DNA from: DASYHS01 sp035998295 | GTDB lineage: Bacteria; Pseudomonadota; Alphaproteobacteria; Azospirillales; Azospirillaceae | Length of the DNA stretch: 28,031 bases | Direction: 5' to 3' | NCBI RefSeq assembly: GCF_035998295.1 | Contig: NZ_DASYHS010000238.1 | Location: forward strand, 1 to 28,031 | Shown: positions 24,107 to 28,031 of the stretch, in pieces | How positions within the stretch are numbered: the stretch's first letter is position 1 | Layout of the letters: each line of letters starts with the position of its first letter | The notes under the pieces: model-generated | What the model was told of the DNA's origin: nothing | The model's input: the letters and a program-made list of their open reading frames with translations, nothing else | Database searches by the model: none | Made by a program: the position numbers and the translations under genes

Positions 24107-24501
24107 TACTCGGCCTCCTCCTGGCTGGCCTCGGCACGCTCCTGAACGATCACGGTCAGGTTGCTGAACGGCTTCTCGATCCGCGCGCCGCGGCCGCGGG
24201 CACGGGCATGGAAGCGCTTCATCACCAGGGCGCGGCCGACCGTCGCCTGGACGACGACGAGACGGTCGACGTCCAGCTGATGGTTGTTTTCGGCGTTCGC
24301 GATCGCGGACTGCAGCACCTTCTTCACCTCGCCGGCGATCCGGCGCTTGGAGAAGGTGAGGTCGGCGAGCGCTGACTGCGCGTCCTTGCCGCGGATCATC
24401 TGGGCGACGAGGTTCAGCTTCCGGGCGGAGCTGCGGATCATGGTGCCGACGGCGATCGCCTCGTTCTCGGCGACCCGCGACGCATTTGCGGCCTTGCCCA
24501 T
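24106..24501 (-). CDS. rplV: 50S ribosomal protein L22
   Basis: A 131-residue L22, whose long beta hairpin lines the exit tunnel constriction with L4 and is a site of macrolide-resistance changes. Segments RKLNLVAQMIRGKDAQSALADL, VLQSAIANAENNHQLDVDRL and MKRFHARARGRGARIEKPFSN are diagnostic. A short Glu-rich tail (ERAEASQEEAE) follows. The start is only two bases past the rpsS stop. Confidence 0.98.
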   Translation of the reverse strand: MGKAANASRVAENEAIAVGTMIRSSARKLNLVAQMIRGKDAQSALADLTFSKRRIAGEVKKVLQSAIANAENNHQLDVDRLVVVQATVGRALVMKRFHARARGRGARIEKPFSNLTVIVQERAEASQEEAE

Positions 24502-24503
24502 GG

Positions 24504-24782
24504 CTACTTCCTCTTCGCCTTCTTGTCGGCCGCGTGGCCGTAATAGGTCCGGGTCGGAGAGAACTCGCCGAACTTGTGGCCGATCATGTTCTCGGTCACG
24601 AGCACGGGCAGGAACTTCTGACCGTTGTAGACACCGAAGGTGAGGCCAACGAACTGGGGCAGGATGGTGGAGCGACGCGACCAGATCTTGATGATCTCGT
24701 TACGCCCGCTTGCCCGCGCCTTTTCGGCCTTCTTCAAGAGGTGGCCGTCGATGAACGGCCCCTTCCAGACGCTGCGCGCCAC
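24504..24782 (-). CDS. rpsS: 30S ribosomal protein S19
   Basis: A 92-residue S19 of the 30S head. ARSVWKGPFIDGHLLKKAEKA and KIWSRRSTILPQFVGLTFGVYNG are diagnostic. The start codon is GTG at 24782, with AAGGAG seven bases upstream; no ATG is available at the family start. Ends HKFGEFSPTRTYYGHAADKKAKRK. Confidence 0.98.
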   Translation of the reverse strand: MARSVWKGPFIDGHLLKKAEKARASGRNEIIKIWSRRSTILPQFVGLTFGVYNGQKFLPVLVTENMIGHKFGEFSPTRTYYGHAADKKAKRK

Positions 24783-24794
24783 GACGTAACTCCT

Positions 24795-25622
24795 TTACTT
24801 CTGATGACGGCGGCGGATGATCAGCTTGTCCGTCGCCTTGTTGTTGCGCGTCTTCTTGCCCTTGGTCGGCTTGCCCCACGGGGTGACCGGGTGCCGGCCG
24901 CCCGACGTCCGGCCTTCGCCGCCGCCGTGCGGGTGGTCGATCGGGTTCATCGCCACGCCGCGAACCGCCGGGCGCTTGCCGAGCCAGCGCGAGCGGCCCG
25001 CCTTGCCCAGGTTGATGTTCGCCTGGTCGGGGTTCGAGACCGCCCCGATCGTCGCCATGCACTCGCCGCGGACCATCCGCAGCTCGCCCGACGCCAGCTT
25101 GAGCTGGGCGTAGCCCTGGTCGCGGCCCACGATCTGCACGTAGGTGCCCGCGGCCCGCGCCATCTGACCGCCCTTGCCGGGCTTCAGCTCGACGTTGTGG
25201 ACGATCGTGCCCACCGGGATGCTGCGCAGCGGCAACGCGTTGCCCGGCTTGATGTCCGCGCGCTCGCCGGCGACGACGGTGTCGCCGACCTTGAGACGCT
25301 GCGGGGCCAGGATGTAGCTCAGCATGCCGTCCTCGTACCGGATCAGCGCGATGAACGCCGTCCGGTTCGGGTCGTATTCGAGCCGCTCGACCGTCGCGGG
25401 GACGTCGAACTTGCGCCGCTTGAAGTCGACCAGGCGATAGCTGCGCTTGTGGCCGCCGCCCATGCGCCGGGCCGTGATGCGGCCGGTGTTGTTGCGCCCG
25501 CCGCTCTTGGTCAGGCCCTCGGTGAGGGTCTTGACCGGCTTGCCCTTCCACAGCTCGCTGCGGTCGACCAGCACGAGCTGGCGCAGCGACGGGGTAATCG
25601 GTCGGAATTGCTTCAGTGCCAT
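24795..25622 (-). CDS. rplB: 50S ribosomal protein L2
   Basis: A 275-residue L2, among the most conserved ribosomal proteins, needed for subunit association and peptidyl transferase activity. It begins MALKQFRPITPSLRQLVLVDRS and includes GRNNTGRITARRMGGGHKRSYR. The C-terminal motif NPIDHPHGGGEGRTSGGRHPVTPWGKPTKG includes the functionally important histidine. 26 nt follow rplW. Confidence 0.98.
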   Translation of the reverse strand: MALKQFRPITPSLRQLVLVDRSELWKGKPVKTLTEGLTKSGGRNNTGRITARRMGGGHKRSYRLVDFKRRKFDVPATVERLEYDPNRTAFIALIRYEDGMLSYILAPQRLKVGDTVVAGERADIKPGNALPLRSIPVGTIVHNVELKPGKGGQMARAAGTYVQIVGRDQGYAQLKLASGELRMVRGECMATIGAVSNPDQANINLGKAGRSRWLGKRPAVRGVAMNPIDHPHGGGEGRTSGGRHPVTPWGKPTKGKKTRNNKATDKLIIRRRHQK

Positions 25623-25648
25623 CGGATCACACTCGCCTCTTGCGCCGC

Positions 25649-25966
25649 TCAGACGCCCGTCGTGACGTCGATCGTGTGGCCCTGCTCGAGGGTCACGATC
25701 GCCTTCTTGAAGTCGGAGCGACGGCCCACGATCCCACGGAAGCGCTTGGTCTTGCCCTTCTGGATCAGGGTGTTCACCGCCTTGACCTTGACCTTGAACA
25801 GCCCTTCGACGGCCGCCTTGATCTCAGGCTTCGTGGCGTCCAGGGGCACCTTGAAGGTGACCTGGTTGTGTTCCGAACCCATCGTCGACTTCTCGGTGAT
25901 CAGGGGAGCGACGATCAGATCGTACATCCGCTCCTGCGACACCGAAGGTTTCGAGATCTTCGTCAT
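25649..25966 (-). CDS. rplW: 50S ribosomal protein L23
   Basis: A 105-residue L23 at the tunnel exit, the main docking site of trigger factor and SRP. The core is YDLIVAPLITEKSTMGSEHN, KAAVEGLFKVKVKAVNTL and KTKRFRGIVGRRSDFKKAIVTL. A short N-terminal extension (TKISKPSVSQE) precedes the family start. An ATGA overlap with rplD supports the chosen ATG. Confidence 0.98.
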   Translation of the reverse strand: MTKISKPSVSQERMYDLIVAPLITEKSTMGSEHNQVTFKVPLDATKPEIKAAVEGLFKVKVKAVNTLIQKGKTKRFRGIVGRRSDFKKAIVTLEQGHTIDVTTGV

Positions 25967-26583
25967 TTCAGGCGAGCCTCCAGCTGCTCGACCGCATTGC
26001 GCGTCAGGACGAGGGTGTCGCGACGCAGGATGTCGTAGACGTTCGCGCCCTGCTCGGGCAGCACGTCGACCAGCGGGATGTTCCGCGAGGCGCGCATGAA
26101 GCTCTCGTCCGGGTTCGAGCCATCGATGATGAGGGCCGAATTCAGGCCGAGGGTCTTGAACTGCGCGGCCAGCGCCTTGGTCTTGTGCGTCTCGACCGAG
26201 GCCTGGTCGAGAACGACCAGCTTGCCGTCGGCGAGCTTCGCCGAGAGCGCCGTCTTGAGCGCCAGCTTGCGGACCTTCTTGGTCAGGTCGTGGGCGTGGC
26301 TGCGCACGACCGGGCCGAAGATCACCGCGCCGCCGCGGAACTGCGGCGAGCGCAGCGAGCCCTGGCGAGCGCGGCCGGTGCCCTTCTGGCGGTACGGCTT
26401 CTTGCCGGTGCCGCTGATCTCGCTGACGCCCTTGGTCTTGTGGGTGCCGGCCCGGCGCTTGGCGAGCTGATAGTTCACCATGCGCGAAAGCAGGTCCGCG
26501 CGCACCGGAAGGCCGAACACCGACTCGTCGAGCTCGATCTCGCCGACCGTCTCGTTTTTCAGGTTCTTGACGCTTGCCTTCAT
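25963..26583 (-). CDS. rplD: 50S ribosomal protein L4
   Basis: A 206-residue L4; its long loop reaches the exit tunnel. NYQLAKRRAGTHKTKGVSEISGTGKKPYRQKGTGRARQGS is the tunnel-loop region. In E. coli L4 also represses its own S10 operon by acting on a long leader. The rpsJ leader here is predicted to be only about 29 nt, so that mechanism is unlikely in the same form. GAGGAG nine bases upstream supports the ATG. Confidence 0.98.
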   Translation of the reverse strand: MKASVKNLKNETVGEIELDESVFGLPVRADLLSRMVNYQLAKRRAGTHKTKGVSEISGTGKKPYRQKGTGRARQGSLRSPQFRGGAVIFGPVVRSHAHDLTKKVRKLALKTALSAKLADGKLVVLDQASVETHKTKALAAQFKTLGLNSALIIDGSNPDESFMRASRNIPLVDVLPEQGANVYDILRRDTLVLTRNAVEQLEARLK

Positions 26584-26589
26584 CTCACA

Positions 26590-27342
26590 TCACTCCTCGG
26601 CCGGGGCTTCGGGCGCCGCGCCGTCGGCCGGGGTTTCGGCCGGAGCCGGAGCCTCGGCGGCCTTGCGGACGGCGGCCGGGAACGGGGCGCCTTCCGGGGC
26701 CTTCACCTTGTGGCGCTTCACGGCGTCGCGCACGAACACCCAGCCGCCCTCGGAGCCGGGGACCGCGCCCTTGACCAGGATCAGCCCGCGGTCCTCGTCG
26801 ACCTGGACGACCTTGAGGTTCTGCGTCGTGACCCGCTCGTCGCCGAGATGGCCGGCCATCTTCTTGTTCTTGAAGGTCTTGCCGGGGTCCTGGCGGCCGC
26901 CGGTCGAACCGTGCGAGCGATGCGACACCGACACGCCGTGGGTCGCGCGCAGACCGCCGAAGTTCCAGCGCTTCATCGCGCCGGCGAAGCCCTTGCCGAT
27001 CGTCGTGCCGGTGACGTCCACGAGCTGGCCGGGGATGAAATGGGCGGCCGTGATCTCGCTGCCGACGTCGACGAGCGCGTCGGGAGAGACGCGGAACTCG
27101 GCGACCTTGCGCTTGGGCTCGACCTTCGCCTTGGCGAAGTGGCCGCGCATCGGCTTCGTGACGTTCTTCACCTTGGCCTTGCCGACGCCGACCTGGACGG
27201 CGGTGTAGCCGTCCTGGTCCTCGGTGCGCACGGCGACGACCTGGCAGTTGTCGACCTTCAACACAGTGACCGGCACATGCTCGCCATCGTCCGTGAAGAC
27301 GCGGGTCATGCCGACCTTCTGTGCGATCAGACCGGATCGCAT
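26590..27342 (-). CDS. rplC: 50S ribosomal protein L3
   Basis: A 250-residue L3, one of the first 50S assembly proteins, with a loop reaching the peptidyl transferase centre. Diagnostic parts are GLIAQKVGMTRVFTDDGEHVPVT, VTGTTIGKGFAGAMKRWNFGG and PGKTFKNKKMAGHLGDERVT. About 35 residues longer than E. coli L3 because of a C-terminal Ala/Pro/Glu-rich tail, as in many alphaproteobacteria. GAGGAG nine bases upstream supports the ATG. 72 nt separate it from rpsJ. Confidence 0.98.
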   Translation of the reverse strand: MRSGLIAQKVGMTRVFTDDGEHVPVTVLKVDNCQVVAVRTEDQDGYTAVQVGVGKAKVKNVTKPMRGHFAKAKVEPKRKVAEFRVSPDALVDVGSEITAAHFIPGQLVDVTGTTIGKGFAGAMKRWNFGGLRATHGVSVSHRSHGSTGGRQDPGKTFKNKKMAGHLGDERVTTQNLKVVQVDEDRGLILVKGAVPGSEGGWVFVRDAVKRHKVKAPEGAPFPAAVRKAAEAPAPAETPADGAAPEAPAEE

Positions 27343-27394
27343 CGTTCTGTTCTCCTCATTAGGGACATCCTCGACGGGAGAGGTCCCTCACTCC

Positions 27395-27414
27395 AAAAAA
27401 TGACCGCTTCGGCC
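27395..27414 (-). terminator. terminator-like hairpin with U6 between rpsJ and rplC
   Basis: Immediately after the rpsJ TGA the minus strand reads GGCCG-AAG-CGGTC followed by A and six T (27395-27400). The stem is five pairs including one G-U, so it is short. It is the only hairpin in the window followed directly by a clear T-run. It could act as an attenuator lowering downstream ribosomal expression relative to rpsJ. A second inverted repeat AGGGAC/GTCCCT (27361-27366 and 27383-27388) lies further on. Confidence 0.4.
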
Positions 27415-27723
<309 letters not shown>

Positions 27724-27758
27724 CGTCTCTATGACCCGTCTCAAAACCGAAGCCGCGC

Positions 27759-27787
27759 ACCATACACAAGGCGCGGCCTCGGCACAA
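27759..27787 (-). promoter_or_regulatory. sigma70-type promoter of the S10 operon
   Basis: On the minus strand TTGTGC (27782-27787) lies 17 nt from TATGGT (27759-27764). Each hexamer matches consensus at four of six positions with ideal spacing. A start near 27752 would give a leader of about 29 nt. A 7-bp inverted repeat GCCGCGC (27752-27758) / GCGCGGC (27771-27777) brackets the -10 box. Confidence 0.6.
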
Positions 27788-27801
27788 TCTGATTACGCCG
27801 C

Positions 27802-27840
27802 CGGAGCGGCTTCCTTTCGTCCGAAGGGAAAGCCGCTCCG
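27802..27840 (-). terminator. long stem-loop between tuf and rpsJ
   Basis: CGGAGCGGCTT...CG at 27802-27819 pairs with CG...AAGCCGCTCCG at 27822-27840. The outer 11 bp are perfect; the inner part has slight mismatch or bulging. It begins 19 nt after the tuf stop. The expected role is termination of the tuf transcript before the S10 promoter, but the following sequence (GCGGCGTAATCAG) has no U-run. Confidence 0.6.
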
Positions 27841-27859
27841 CGGCCTGCTCCGGTCCGGC

Positions 27860-28031
<172 letters not shown>

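Noticed and set aside
24486..26099. 537-codon plus-strand open frame opposite rpsS-rplB-rplW
   Set aside because: The opposite strand encodes universally conserved ribosomal proteins with proper ribosome sites; this frame is a shadow.

Overview
The window is about 28 kb of high-GC DNA with no tRNA, rRNA, CRISPR array, transposase or integrase visible. It looks like an ordinary chromosomal region of an alphaproteobacterium, plausibly from the Rhodospirillales or a neighbouring order. The evidence is an ATP12-type F1-ATPase assembly chaperone (a family of alphaproteobacteria and mitochondria), ribosomal proteins and RpoA of clear alphaproteobacterial type, and degQ, rarA, rluC, HAD and atp12 lying downstream of rplQ. 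This genus-level placement is inference from protein character only.

Right half (about 13.4-28.0 kb, minus strand, read right to left): the 3' end of tuf (EF-Tu), then an essentially complete S10-spc-alpha array: rpsJ, rplC, rplD, rplW, rplB, rpsS, rplV, rpsC, rplP, rpmC, rpsQ, rplN, rplX, rplE, rpsN, rpsH, rplF, rplR, rpsE, rpmD, rplO, secY, adk, rpsM, rpsK, rpoA, rplQ. rpmJ and infA are not in the cluster. Two good sigma70-type promoters are visible, one upstream of rpsJ and one between adk and rpsM. The second follows an adk terminator and is followed by a hairpin-rich leader of about 136 nt.

Middle (about 7.2-13.3 kb): a FUSC-family membrane protein and a BlhA-like metallo-beta-lactamase-fold hydrolase on the minus strand. 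A plus-strand set follows: a PuuA-like glutamine synthetase homologue, a YnfA-family membrane protein, and a periplasmic PRC-barrel protein. A minus-strand set follows that: a small cysteine-rich lipoprotein, a DegQ/HtrA periplasmic protease, and the RarA/MgsA recombination ATPase.

Left part (1-7.2 kb): a plus-strand pair of exported methionine sulfoxide reductases (MsrB then MsrA), then minus-strand genes for a DUF429-like protein, RluC-type pseudouridine synthase, a HAD phosphatase, the ATP12 chaperone, an SCP2-domain protein, a 2TM-domain protein and acylphosphatase. Several of these overlap by four bases (ATGA), which suggests translational coupling. The far left end carries a perfect 42-nt palindrome and a tandem imperfect repeat outside any gene.

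Most of the window is housekeeping. I see no convincing new multi-gene system. The points most worth a second look are non-coding: the palindrome, the structured rpsM leader, and the terminator-like hairpin between rpsJ and rplC. Two small exported-protein oddities also stand out: the cysteine-rich lipoprotein and the exported Msr pair.
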